IMG/VR virus record: IMGVR_UViG_3300029922_000013
Span: 86,859 to 150,858 of that record
Direction: 5' to 3' (one strand)
From: a virus
Length of the DNA: 64,000 nt
Position 1 is the first letter of the stretch. The number at the start of each line of letters is the position of its first letter. Under the pieces are notes generated by a model. That model had not been told where the DNA came from. It did no database searches and saw only the letters and a program-made list of their open reading frames with translations. This document shows positions 34,587 to 42,909 of this stretch, in pieces. The position numbers and the translations under genes were made by a program.

Positions 34587-36482
34587 TCAGCTCTCTGGGT
34601 CAGTGGGTTGAGGAAAGGGAAAGTTTTTAATTTGGCTAGGATCTATATCAATATTATTGCTTCTATCAAGAACATCCTGCGATTCAGATACCCCAGGCAG
34701 TATTTGGTCCAAATTGTTGTAGTCATTTTGTCTGTCTAAGTAGCCACTAGTATTAGTCATTTCAGAGTATTGTGTCACACTGCTAGGACTATCCAAGGCC
34801 ACTCCTTGGCTTAATTTCAAAGTAGTCTTGAATCTTTTTATACCGCTACTTGGGTCTATGTTACAAGAATGAATGATGCTTTCTATATGAAACACAACGC
34901 CTTCAAATTGTAAGTTATCCCCAATGCAGATTGGTTGGGACACGCCAAGCATTTCTATGGTGCCGTTCAATTTGAGCTGACCACCTATGGTGGCATCCCC
35001 CATAATTTTGGCCCACGACGGGCTAAGTGGGCCTGTTTGTACATAAGGATCGAACATGTTGCTTACTATTGACGGTCTTAGACCACTTCTGGTTACATCT
35101 TCGGAATCAAATGCGTAATTACCAGCACCCACTTCTTGGGCCGGTCCCGATCCCTGTTTGTCATTTATGGCAGCTCTGGAATAATACTGATAAAAATTGA
35201 TTCTAGCCACCTCGTCTCTTCCAATATCGTAACTATAAACCAAAGCAGAGTCCACTTTCCAGCGTGGGATCGTTAAAAATTGTGTCACAGGTATGGTAAC
35301 ATTTGTTCTAGCTTTAAAATCTTGAGTAGTGAACGGAATTTGTCTAAAAACTACAGTAGGGTAAATCTTATTATCTGTTCCTAATTTATAGCAAGTAAAA
35401 ATTTCATTAAGCGGTGCATTAGTATATTGATTGAGAATGGACCAAGCTTTTACGGAATTCCAATACTCTGGCATGAAAAATGACAGACCCTGCAGTTGGG
35501 TAGGAGTAAAATGAAAGCCAGGACCACTGAAATTAGAGTTGAATTTTGGATTCAAGCCTTGGGCCATTGTCTGGTTACTGCTTCCCGAATACCCCTGAAC
35601 TCCAAAATTGTAGTTGTAGATATCTTTTGCGGCTTTTGCGTTAGATATTCCCATTAGCTTGCCTACCAAAGCAGGTATTAAAAATTGCGTGTTGGCTGTA
35701 GGTAAAAAAGCTTTAAAATCATCACTGTAATTTGTGGTGTTTATTCCATTTCCGATAAAACTGGTGATCAGAAGGGCTACTATATCACGTAATTGAAAAT
35801 AACCTTTACTATTAGCCAACTGAGCCCAATCAGAAGATAGCTTTCTTATGAAGATACCAAAATTAGACTCTGACCCTGATGCCAGTAGATTTTGATTGAA
35901 ATAGATGGTATTATTAAATTCTGTAAAACCATAACCATCTATTTTATAGATGACTTGTTTAGTGCCCGATTGCTCGTTAATAGAAATATTTTTACTGACT
36001 CTTTGTATCTTGTAAAGACCCTTAAAACCATCATCTGGTCCATTTATTGGAGAACCATTTCTGGCATTTTGGGCTACTCTGCGGGCATCAGACTCCCAGT
36101 TTAGGATGTTTACGAATACAAAGTCACCTGGGGCTACAGCGGTCAGATAATTGACATCGGTTTCTTTGAATGTAGCTTCCATAGAAGGAGTCAAAGTGCC
36201 TTTATTCATACCTGTTGTTACAGCTATGCAATCACTTTCAATGACTAAAGGATCGTTTTGTTTAACTTCTAGAGCCGAATTGTTATTATTTCTAAAAGTG
36301 TCTCTATTCTCAAATCTAATGAAGGTTAGAACCCAAGTAGGACTGCTTTGGTTCACAAATGATTCAGGATCATTAGATGTAGAATCGTTTGAAAAATTAG
36401 GATTGATGGCCGAATCAACCACAGCTTGCTGGGAATTAGGCAGTAAGTCTACGGTGTATGCACTTACTCCATTCATTACCAT
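34587..36482 (-). CDS. Baseplate hub protein (gp27/gpD-like)
   Basis: The 631-residue protein lies between tape measure and spike. Beta strands near 90-190 (including GDFVFVNI and GLYKIQRVSK) and a C-terminal block (GTIEMLGVSQPICIGDNLQF, then VVFHIESIIHSC) have the look of hub proteins that cap the tube and hold the spike. The C-terminal 60 residues are a polar, likely disordered tail. The start overlaps the tape-measure stop; GGTGG precedes the ATG. Confidence 0.72.
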   Translation of the reverse strand: MVMNGVSAYTVDLLPNSQQAVVDSAINPNFSNDSTSNDPESFVNQSSPTWVLTFIRFENRDTFRNNNNSALEVKQNDPLVIESDCIAVTTGMNKGTLTPSMEATFKETDVNYLTAVAPGDFVFVNILNWESDARRVAQNARNGSPINGPDDGFKGLYKIQRVSKNISINEQSGTKQVIYKIDGYGFTEFNNTIYFNQNLLASGSESNFGIFIRKLSSDWAQLANSKGYFQLRDIVALLITSFIGNGINTTNYSDDFKAFLPTANTQFLIPALVGKLMGISNAKAAKDIYNYNFGVQGYSGSSNQTMAQGLNPKFNSNFSGPGFHFTPTQLQGLSFFMPEYWNSVKAWSILNQYTNAPLNEIFTCYKLGTDNKIYPTVVFRQIPFTTQDFKARTNVTIPVTQFLTIPRWKVDSALVYSYDIGRDEVARINFYQYYSRAAINDKQGSGPAQEVGAGNYAFDSEDVTRSGLRPSIVSNMFDPYVQTGPLSPSWAKIMGDATIGGQLKLNGTIEMLGVSQPICIGDNLQFEGVVFHIESIIHSCNIDPSSGIKRFKTTLKLSQGVALDSPSSVTQYSEMTNTSGYLDRQNDYNNLDQILPGVSESQDVLDRSNNIDIDPSQIKNFPFPQPTDPES

Positions 36483-38833
36483 TTACCACCAGATGGCCCA
36501 ATCATGGGTGAGCTTTTGCCAGCAGATGAAGAATTGGCTTGAGGCTGAGATTTGCCCAGTTTAGCTGCCATGGCATTGTAGTCTTCGGCTTTCATTTTTC
36601 CTTCTTTAACGGCTGCTGCGGCGGCGCCCAACGTAAGTATAGATACAGTAAGTTTGTCTACATCTGTGGCTGTTGGAACTAAATTTTTACCGAAAGATTC
36701 GAAATTTTGTATAAATTTTAATTGACCTGCCGCTATGGCAGCATTCTCTTGATCCGCCAATTTGGGCGTTTTAGGTTCTTCTGGAGCTAGTGGGCGAGGG
36801 AAGAAACCCTTACCTTTTGGAGTAAGAGATGCACCAGCCGCATTCATTTCCTGTGCTTTAGTTATTTCTGGAGCAGCGCCTGTACCGGTAGCCGTATACC
36901 ACAAACCTGTTTGTCTGGCAGCAGATTCTATTTCGGCAGGAATATCGGCTCCCAAACGTTTAGCCTCAGACATAGAGTTGTATCCGGCTTTTTCTAACCA
37001 GGATCTAACTGCCTTGGCATTCTCTTGTGTATGTCCCGTGATATCTGAACCGGCAGCAGTTGTGGAATCCTTCATTCCCATTATATCTTGTGCCGTGACT
37101 TGCTTGCCACCGCGCTTATTGAGCTGATACATGGCTTCCTGAACAACTGGATGCTGTTCTGTTAAATCTGCTGGTGATATCTTTTTCAACTGCTCAAATA
37201 GCATGGCCCCTTCGTCGCCCATGCCCGCTAGGCGTCTGCCTACAGGATTTCTCAACATCGCAGCTCTTTGCATTACGCTAAAAGGACCACCCTGCTGACT
37301 ACCGAGTTTTTGATAAGCCTCATAAGCAGTCTTTGCGGCTTCCATACCTGCAGACGTATTTTCTACAAATCCTCTGCCGAATTGCTCGCTAATGCGAGAA
37401 ACATCTCCTGGGGTTTTAGCACCACTTCTAGATACATATTCACTAGTAGTTTGCGTAAAATCTCTTAATAAGTCAACTAAGTCGCTATCATTCAGACCTA
37501 TCTTAAAAGCTTCTCCGATAATCTTGGCGGAAGCTTCTTTAGTCTCTTGTGCTCCACCCATAGTCTTACTAATATTGGCCAGCATCTGGGGAGCGTTAGT
37601 TAAATTATAATCTTTTTGCAACTGAAGCCCGTAACCCGATTCTCTGCCAACTCTAGCAGATCCACCAGCTCCCATTATAGCTTGCTGCATTTGAGTAACT
37701 TGCTCTTCAGTAAATTGAGTAGTTCCCCCATATGACATATTTCTTTGCAGGAAACCACTCTTACCCATAAAACCTTGATCAGAAAGGCCTAACCCTCTTT
37801 GAGCACCAAGATTTCTTTGATAATTATGAGCATTATACTCTGCAGCCGCTTTTTTAAGAGGGTCAGCATTCTCTTCGGCTTCTTGCGACCGTTTTACGAA
37901 CTCGGCTAAATCCTGAGAGGAAAGCTTTTCATAAGATTCCGTATCGCCGAGTGTCTTGGCTCTTTGTTTCGAATCGAGCAATTTCATGCCAATACCGCCA
38001 GCGGCTACTCCTAGGCCGCCTGCCACCAATCCTGCTGGAATCCCTACGCCAGTTGCACCTAAAAGTCCCGCAGCTCCCAAGCCGACTGCACCTGCCCCTA
38101 CCAAAGCATTTCCAGCCCACTGTTGGGCGGTGTCGAAAGTTCTTTGGCCTTGCCAAGCCTTCCTAGCATTAGCCATTGCTGCCGCTCTTTCAGGCATAAA
38201 AGCTAAGTGATAAGGATCAGCGGCGGCTTTTAATTGATCGCCAACAAGCGCATTGTTGGAACTCCCCATAGCAGAAGCCGCATCTAATGGAAGCCTACTT
38301 ATTCCAGCCACAGCAGCCCCAACACCAGTGATTATGGCAGCTATCGCGGCTCCCATTTTAGGTATATCTGCCGCAGAATTTCTAATTTTTTTATTGGATT
38401 CTTCATCCATACTAGCAATTCTTGTTGTAATAGCAGCAGCTTTAGCCATTGTCTCCGTTATTTGTTCTTGTATCTTCAGCTTTTTTTCATCGTTGCCCAA
38501 AGCCTGCTTCGCTTCGTAACTCATCTCCTTTTCTTTTTGGAGAATCTTGTTTTTTTCATTCAAAAGTTCAGTATACTTGCCCTTAGTTAAATTGAGATCT
38601 TTAACCAAATCATCTCTATATTTCTTCTGAGATTGTTCGTATTGCTGTTGAGAAGGGGCTCCAGGCATCGTACCTAGCCCATGCTGTTGCATTTTTTGCG
38701 ATATTTGCCTAAGTTGGGTCATTTGCTGAGGACCAGAATACATTTGATTCAGCTGTTCCTGCATTTTTTTGATAGTAGCATTGAACTGCTTATCGTCTAG
38801 ATCAAGTGATATTTTGAGTTTTTTCTCAGCCAT
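36476..38833 (-). CDS. Tail tape measure protein
   Basis: In this 785-residue protein the N-terminus (KLKISLDLDDKQFNATIKKMQEQL) is typical of tape measures, followed by coiled coil to about 155. Hydrophobic helical segments lie at about 155-185 and 240-285 (Gly/Ala-rich), and a largely helical Gln/Ala-rich remainder follows. At the usual ratio of about 0.15 nm per residue this predicts a tail of roughly 120 nm. It is the first gene of the hub/spike unit, with a GGAATCTTTA motif 52 bases upstream. Confidence 0.8.
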   Translation of the reverse strand: MAEKKLKISLDLDDKQFNATIKKMQEQLNQMYSGPQQMTQLRQISQKMQQHGLGTMPGAPSQQQYEQSQKKYRDDLVKDLNLTKGKYTELLNEKNKILQKEKEMSYEAKQALGNDEKKLKIQEQITETMAKAAAITTRIASMDEESNKKIRNSAADIPKMGAAIAAIITGVGAAVAGISRLPLDAASAMGSSNNALVGDQLKAAADPYHLAFMPERAAAMANARKAWQGQRTFDTAQQWAGNALVGAGAVGLGAAGLLGATGVGIPAGLVAGGLGVAAGGIGMKLLDSKQRAKTLGDTESYEKLSSQDLAEFVKRSQEAEENADPLKKAAAEYNAHNYQRNLGAQRGLGLSDQGFMGKSGFLQRNMSYGGTTQFTEEQVTQMQQAIMGAGGSARVGRESGYGLQLQKDYNLTNAPQMLANISKTMGGAQETKEASAKIIGEAFKIGLNDSDLVDLLRDFTQTTSEYVSRSGAKTPGDVSRISEQFGRGFVENTSAGMEAAKTAYEAYQKLGSQQGGPFSVMQRAAMLRNPVGRRLAGMGDEGAMLFEQLKKISPADLTEQHPVVQEAMYQLNKRGGKQVTAQDIMGMKDSTTAAGSDITGHTQENAKAVRSWLEKAGYNSMSEAKRLGADIPAEIESAARQTGLWYTATGTGAAPEITKAQEMNAAGASLTPKGKGFFPRPLAPEEPKTPKLADQENAAIAAGQLKFIQNFESFGKNLVPTATDVDKLTVSILTLGAAAAAVKEGKMKAEDYNAMAAKLGKSQPQANSSSAGKSSPMIGPSGGKW

Positions 38834-38885
38834 TTCAAGACCTTACGTTTAGTAAACAATTAATAAAAATAGGAACATCCTAGGT

Positions 38886-38895
38886 TAAAGATTCC
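38886..38895 (-). promoter_or_regulatory. Putative late promoter core (GGAATCTTTA) inside a hairpin
   Basis: The minus strand reads GGAATCTTTAACC, 52 bases upstream of the tape measure. The copy lies within an inverted repeat: GGTTAAAG and CTTTAACC pair perfectly over eight bases around a seven-base loop, with flanking CTAG on both sides. Confidence 0.55.
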
Positions 38896-38957
38896 GACTT
38901 TAACCCTAGATATCCCTATTATATCATTAAACTAAATAAGTCTATAAAATCACGTAT

Positions 38958-39131
38958 CTACAAACGAAACCAAATTCTAAGGGGGCCTCCCAGAGCTGCC
39001 ACAAATCCTATGTAAAGAAAATATAAAGGGGCGAATTCCTGCTGGAACGCGAGCGCAAAGATAAGATAAAAAAAGCCTAAAAAGCTCAATATATAGTATA
39101 ATGCTCCGAAATAGGCTCTTAAAAAATTCAT
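38958..39131 (-). CDS. Small two-TM membrane protein
   Basis: The 57-residue protein starts at ATG 39131 overlapping the preceding stop (ATGA). It has two hydrophobic segments (about 8-28 and 35-50) separated by FQQEFAP, and ends WFRL. It is the last gene of the minus-strand accessory operon before the tape-measure promoter. The size and two-helix form would suit a holin or envelope protein, but this is inference. Confidence 0.6.
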   Translation of the reverse strand: MNFLRAYFGALYYILSFLGFFYLIFALAFQQEFAPLYFLYIGFVAALGGPLRIWFRL

Positions 39132-39313
39132 ACACCCTCTTTTAGTCTACTCTCAAGTTTCTTTAATTGACCCCTAAACAGTAAATCCAGAGGAGAGTCA
39201 TCGTTAGTAATATTTCTTTTCGTTAATTCTATCATGGCCATTATATGAAGAGTTTCATTGGAAGGTTTTGGAGTTAGTTTCTTTTTAGACTTTTTGATTT
39301 TCTTTTTAGTCAT
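39128..39313 (-). CDS. Small basic hypothetical protein
   Basis: The 61-residue product has an extremely Lys-rich N-terminus (KKKIKKSKKKLTPK) followed by a helical region. It lies three bases after the PagL-like gene and overlaps the small membrane protein gene. A nucleic-acid or membrane-binding role would be a guess. Confidence 0.5.
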   Translation of the reverse strand: MTKKKIKKSKKKLTPKPSNETLHIMAMIELTKRNITNDDSPLDLLFRGQLKKLESRLKEGV

Positions 39314-39316
39314 ATC

Positions 39317-39805
39317 CTACCATTTCATACTTAGTTGCAACGTTAAAAAGTCTCTACCCACATTTTGATCAAATATACCGGCACTTGATGTGTGACTGTA
39401 ATCCAACCCAATCCCATTTCCGTGCCTATCTCTAACACCAGCGTAAAAATCTGTACTGAATTGTGGAAATCTACCCCCAAGATAGCTGTCTGGGCTGGAG
39501 ATAATAGTCAACCCAGAACCACTCCTAAGTTCTACTGGATGGAGATCGACTTCCAATCCAATTCCTGATGACGCGTAAAGACTACTACTTCTAGTTGGAT
39601 CATTGCTTCCGTCTTTCCAGAAACCTATTTTGTTTTGCCAATAAAGTCCATCCCACAAAAAATTTCTTAGTCCAAGTTCTGCCACTTTAGTTTCGGCGAA
39701 GAAAGTTGAAGCGCTAGGACCCATTCCTACGCCATAACCAACGAATCCTTCGTCTGATTGGCATATAGTAGAAAACAATAGCAAAAGACATATAAATAAC
39801 TTCAT
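39317..39805 (-). CDS. PagL-like outer-membrane lipid A deacylase homologue
   Basis: The 162-residue protein has a signal peptide (MKLFICLLLLFSTICQS) and alternating strands of an eight-stranded barrel, and ends in Trp (LQLSMKW), the outer-membrane insertion signature. Near the C-terminus YSHTSSAGIFDQNVGRDF resembles the PagL catalytic motif HxSNxGxxxxNPG, with His138 and Ser140 in the right relation. PagL removes the 3-O acyl chain from lipid A. The Asn-to-Ser and Pro-to-Val changes leave activity uncertain. Lipid A change or receptor masking by a phage would be plausible. Confidence 0.5.
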   Translation of the reverse strand: MKLFICLLLLFSTICQSDEGFVGYGVGMGPSASTFFAETKVAELGLRNFLWDGLYWQNKIGFWKDGSNDPTRSSSLYASSGIGLEVDLHPVELRSGSGLTIISSPDSYLGGRFPQFSTDFYAGVRDRHGNGIGLDYSHTSSAGIFDQNVGRDFLTLQLSMKW

Positions 39806-39808
39806 TTA

Positions 39809-39955
39809 TTACCGACGATTATAGTTATAGTTTGGCAATTCTTCACATTCGTATAAATCGTTACCAATGGCCACGCAATTCTTTGCTTTGATCTTTGTCA
39901 CACTAGAACAAGCAACTACAAAAAGTAGTGCGATAAAAATAATAACATTTTTCAT
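39809..39955 (-). CDS. Small lipoprotein
   Basis: I start it at MKNV (39955), behind AAAGGA, instead of a longer frame. The 48-residue product has a lipoprotein signal (MKNVIIFIALLFVVACSS) with Cys16 as lipidation site, leaving about 32 mature residues. Size and position are compatible with an outer-membrane spanin, but it is not proline-rich and no clear inner-membrane partner is adjacent. Confidence 0.6.
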   Translation of the reverse strand: MKNVIIFIALLFVVACSSVTKIKAKNCVAIGNDLYECEELPNYNYNRR

Positions 39956-40329
39956 ATTTTTTCCTTTTCTATAACACCGTCTAAAATCCACTGATTGAAA
40001 AGCTCTTTTTTAACTCTTCTAGGTTGAGATCGGTGCATCCATTGTCCCGATAATGTGTTGGTTACATATAAATCATTCGTTGCTTTACAAAAGACTTCTG
40101 CTTCACAAACATAGTACGTTACAGCGTCCAGTTGTATTCTGAGTCGATAACAATCATTACTGGGGACTGGAGTCAAAACAGATACTCCATTTCTATCTTT
40201 TAATGAATGGAGCACTTGTTCAAATCCTCTACCAATCACAAAATGAAGCGGATTTCCGTAATAGATTTCTCCCTTTTTAGGGGGTACAAGCAACAATTTG
40301 ATCTTATTTATCCACTTAAAAGACATCAA
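39952..40329 (-). CDS. Hypothetical protein
   Basis: The 125-residue basic product starts MMSFKWINKIKLLLVPPKKGEIYYG, a short SH3-like opening, and contains several Cys in a beta-rich middle. It overlaps the Rrf2-like gene by four bases and the lipoprotein start by four. The family is not recognised. Confidence 0.6.
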   Translation of the reverse strand: MMSFKWINKIKLLLVPPKKGEIYYGNPLHFVIGRGFEQVLHSLKDRNGVSVLTPVPSNDCYRLRIQLDAVTYYVCEAEVFCKATNDLYVTNTLSGQWMHRSQPRRVKKELFNQWILDGVIEKEKI

Positions 40330-40664
40330 ATCACCGTATTGGTGTAGGCATCCACAATAGATTGGCGAAGTTTGTTGAGTGAGCTAAGGTCACCAGCATC
40401 AAGCCCTTCGGTGAGCTTATTCAAAGCCCTGGCTACTGCATAGGTTGTAACAGAACCATTATCCTTATTCAGGATAAGACCACCTCCGCGCCCACGCCTC
40501 ACATTCACAAGTCCTGCAAGACGCAGTTTACGTGTGATCTGTTGAAGAAAATGAAAGGAAACGTTTAGCTTCCTAGAAATCTCTACAACTGTCACTGGAT
40601 TTTCCTTGTCCTTAAGATAACTTACTGTTTCTACTGCAATTTCCAAATCTCGTCCCAATTTCAT
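40326..40664 (-). CDS. Rrf2-family winged-helix regulator
   Basis: The 112-residue protein follows the Rrf2 pattern: helix-turn-helix with VTVVEISRKLNVSFHFLQQITRKLRLAGLV (about 23-52) and the wing VRRGRGGGLIL. The three cysteines that hold an iron-sulfur cluster in IscR/NsrR-type members are absent, so cluster sensing is unlikely. It has SD AAAGGAGAA and a TTGACA-17-TAGAGT promoter upstream (40697-40725). It probably controls phage or host promoters. Rrf2 proteins are usually 130-165 residues, so this is a short version. Confidence 0.78.
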   Translation of the reverse strand: MKLGRDLEIAVETVSYLKDKENPVTVVEISRKLNVSFHFLQQITRKLRLAGLVNVRRGRGGGLILNKDNGSVTTYAVARALNKLTEGLDAGDLSSLNKLRQSIVDAYTNTVI

Positions 40665-40696
40665 ACTATTCTCCTTTGTTTAATTACCTATCTCAC

Positions 40697-40725
40697 ACTC
40701 TACTTGGTCTTTTTCAAGATGTCAA
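40697..40725 (-). promoter_or_regulatory. Sigma70-like promoter for the Rrf2-like gene
   Basis: On the minus strand TTGACA (40725-40720) and TAGAGT (40702-40697) are 17 bases apart, inside the end of the HAD gene. The leader AGTGTGAGATAGGTAATT could hold an operator. Confidence 0.5.
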
Positions 40726-41107
40726 GGGATTTCTTTACATCTGATTCGGTTAGTCCAATAAAAGAATTCGTTTGAACTAGATGATCTAGCACTTTATCCA
40801 TATCTGCCTTGTTGTCTAGGATAACGAAAGCTTCTGGCTTATGGTCCTTGATCCATCTTTCGATGTGATGCCCTCTGTTGTTTCTTTTTGCTCCATCTGT
40901 GGTGTCAACGACTCGTTCTGAATCTACACCCTGTTTTTCCAACATCCCTTTGCAGAATTTCAAACCTCTATGGCGCCAACTAGAGGAAACGACGATCTTA
41001 AGATCAGGTTCCTTCTTAAGAAGCCTATTTAGATTCTTTATAGCAGATGGAGAAAACTTGTCTCCGATTCGTAGGACACCGTCAAAATCACAGAAGCATA
41101 TTTTCAT
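40700..41107 (-). CDS. HAD-superfamily phosphatase, HAD_SAK-like
   Basis: The 135-residue protein has the HAD motifs: FCDFDGVL (4-11) with nucleophile Asp6 and acid/base Asp8, SSSW (42-45) as motif II, a Lys in DGAKRNN (about 74), and VILDNKAD (motif IV, about 94-101). The form matches the HAD domain found in 'Swiss Army knife' RNA-repair proteins, which removes 3' phosphates from nucleic acids. With the RNA-repair set at 44433-47563 it may act on RNA ends, but small-molecule substrates are equally possible. Confidence 0.72.
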   Translation of the reverse strand: MKICFCDFDGVLRIGDKFSPSAIKNLNRLLKKEPDLKIVVSSSWRHRGLKFCKGMLEKQGVDSERVVDTTDGAKRNNRGHHIERWIKDHKPEAFVILDNKADMDKVLDHLVQTNSFIGLTESDVKKSLDILKKTK

Positions 41108-41367
41108 ATCGCATCTCCAGGGTAAGTGTCGGGTTTTCCCAAAACCTCAGTGTATTTGTAAAATTGTACCATTCTAGCTATGGTGTTCAAGGTCTCTGGA
41201 GACCATCCATCCACTTCACCGATCCAAAAAGCAACCACTATAATTGGAGTGTGAATGGCCGTGGCTATAATAGAAGCTGCTTCTGCAGGTTTTCCGTTCC
41301 CTTTTTCCAAATACCACTTTTGAACGAAAGCTCTTCCTACCTTATAATCATCGATATTAACTTTCAT
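41104..41367 (-). CDS. Hypothetical small protein
   Basis: The 87-residue product contains a hydrophobic helix (AASIIATAIHTPIIVVAFWIGEV) and a C-terminal helical part. It has ATGA overlaps with both neighbours (the HAD gene and the GMP-reductase-like gene). The family is not recognised. Confidence 0.6.
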   Translation of the reverse strand: MKVNIDDYKVGRAFVQKWYLEKGNGKPAEAASIIATAIHTPIIVVAFWIGEVDGWSPETLNTIARMVQFYKYTEVLGKPDTYPGDAI

Positions 41368-42509
41368 GACTTCTTTCCATGCGGTGTTCCTTCGAAATAT
41401 CCCGCACCAGAAACTCTTACAAATTGTGCCTTTTCTTGGAACTCCTTCAAATTGGTCGCTCCCACATAAGAGAACGCGCTTCTTAGTCCACCCTCAATAT
41501 TCTGGAGTATGTCCTTAACAGATCCTTTATAAGGTACATAAAAAGCTTCACCTTCAGCAGTACGCCATTGAGCTTCCTTCCCTTGTGCTTCATAGGATTC
41601 CTTGGAGGCTGATCCACGGTATTTCTTGAAAGCTGGCAGATCAATCGGGTAGGTTTTATCCAAAACTTGCAGGCCATCAGTCATTCTTACTGGGTACACC
41701 GACTTTTCAGGATAATAGAAACCTTTGCTTTTCCAAACTTTCTCTCCAGGACTCTCGTCAGTCCCAGCAAAGAAAGAGCCGCTCATAACCATGTGAGCAC
41801 CTGCGGCTAGGGCTTTTGCAACATCCCCAGAATTTTTCATTCCTCCGTCAGCGATGACAGAAATATTGGTATCAAAAAGTACTTCAGAAATTTCCAAAAT
41901 TGCACTCAATTGGGGATATCCGCAGCCAGTCTGAGTGCGTGTAGAACAGGCGCTTCCTGGTCCGATACCAACTTTTATCCCTTCAATCTCATATCCACCG
42001 TCTAAATGGTGCATGAAATCTTCCACGCTATCTGCGGTGGCAAAATTACCGACAATAATGGACAAATCTTTTTTAAAAAGTTTTCGAAGCTCTTTAACCT
42101 GATTCACCACGCTCATACTCGCTCCATGAGCCACATCAATCACCACAGTATAAGCTCCGGCATGAGATAAAGCTTCAGCTCTTTCAAGCTCCGCATTGCC
42201 CAATCCAATCGAAACCATGGGTAATTGAGGTCCCATACGATCACGGGGCTCTACTAGATAGCTGTCCTTGAACATTGTTACATTGTCTTCTATAGAACAG
42301 AATCTATGAAGACATCCAATTCCACCGCCCTTTAGCATCGCTCTCGCCATTTCCGGGCCTGTTACAGAATCCATGTTAGCTGAAATGATTGGCAATCTCA
42401 AGTAGGGCAATCCATCTGGACTAGAGGTTAAATCCACGTCTTTTCGGCTAGTAATGGTAGAAAATTTAGGTGTAATCAGAACATCGTCAAAAGTCAATAG
42501 TTCTTTCAT
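41364..42509 (-). CDS. IMP dehydrogenase/GMP reductase family enzyme, GMPR-like
   Basis: I start it at MKELLTFDDVL (42509), with GAGG nine bases upstream. The 381-residue TIM barrel has the family opening TFDDVLITP, the catalytic loop GPGSACSTRTQTGCGYPQ with Cys188, and the phosphate-binding ADGGMKNSGDVAKAL. No CBS domains are present. The RQTGxGYPQ-like loop and the lack of the IMPDH flap Arg-Tyr (DRYFQ) favour GMP reductase (GMP + NADPH to IMP + NH3). The YRGSASK...VPYKG end is intermediate. It would shift purine pools during infection, beside RNR and dUTPase. Confidence 0.85.
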   Translation of the reverse strand: MKELLTFDDVLITPKFSTITSRKDVDLTSSPDGLPYLRLPIISANMDSVTGPEMARAMLKGGGIGCLHRFCSIEDNVTMFKDSYLVEPRDRMGPQLPMVSIGLGNAELERAEALSHAGAYTVVIDVAHGASMSVVNQVKELRKLFKKDLSIIVGNFATADSVEDFMHHLDGGYEIEGIKVGIGPGSACSTRTQTGCGYPQLSAILEISEVLFDTNISVIADGGMKNSGDVAKALAAGAHMVMSGSFFAGTDESPGEKVWKSKGFYYPEKSVYPVRMTDGLQVLDKTYPIDLPAFKKYRGSASKESYEAQGKEAQWRTAEGEAFYVPYKGSVKDILQNIEGGLRSAFSYVGATNLKEFQEKAQFVRVSGAGYFEGTPHGKKS

Positions 42510-42561
42510 TAAGTAATCCTCATATATCAACATTTACATATTAAATCGAATTTGTCAAGAA

Positions 42562-42909
42562 CTATTTCCAGGGCATGCTCCACTTGAGATTCAAGCTGTA
42601 GGAATTGGTAGTTATCCTGTTGCTAGCAGACTCGCAAACTCCAAATGTGGGTAGCCTGAACTCTATACTACGGTCTCTGACTACTTTATAGACATAAGCT
42701 ACACTACCAATAGCCCCAACGGTTTCTTGCCCCAGATACTTTACAGATGTCTTGGTAGCATAGTTAGTCATGTAGTTTTCAAGTTTTTCATCAGTTTGAA
42801 ACAACTGAACTTGTTTAGTACTAGCTTCTAAAGCTTTGGAGCACGCATCCATGTGCCCAGGACTCAGATCGGTGCACGCTAAGCTGATGGCCACAGCTAC
42901 TAAAGACAT
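42562..42909 (-). CDS. Secreted or periplasmic hypothetical protein
   Basis: This 115-residue product has strong SD AGGAGG. A hydrophobic N-terminus (MSLVAVAISLACTDLSP) resembles a short export signal, possibly with a lipobox-like Cys12. The mature part has two or three more Cys and ends with beta-like LNLKWSMPWK. The function is unknown. A TTGACA at 42553-42558 just past its stop may serve the GMPR-like gene. Confidence 0.55.
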   Translation of the reverse strand: MSLVAVAISLACTDLSPGHMDACSKALEASTKQVQLFQTDEKLENYMTNYATKTSVKYLGQETVGAIGSVAYVYKVVRDRSIEFRLPTFGVCESASNRITTNSYSLNLKWSMPWK

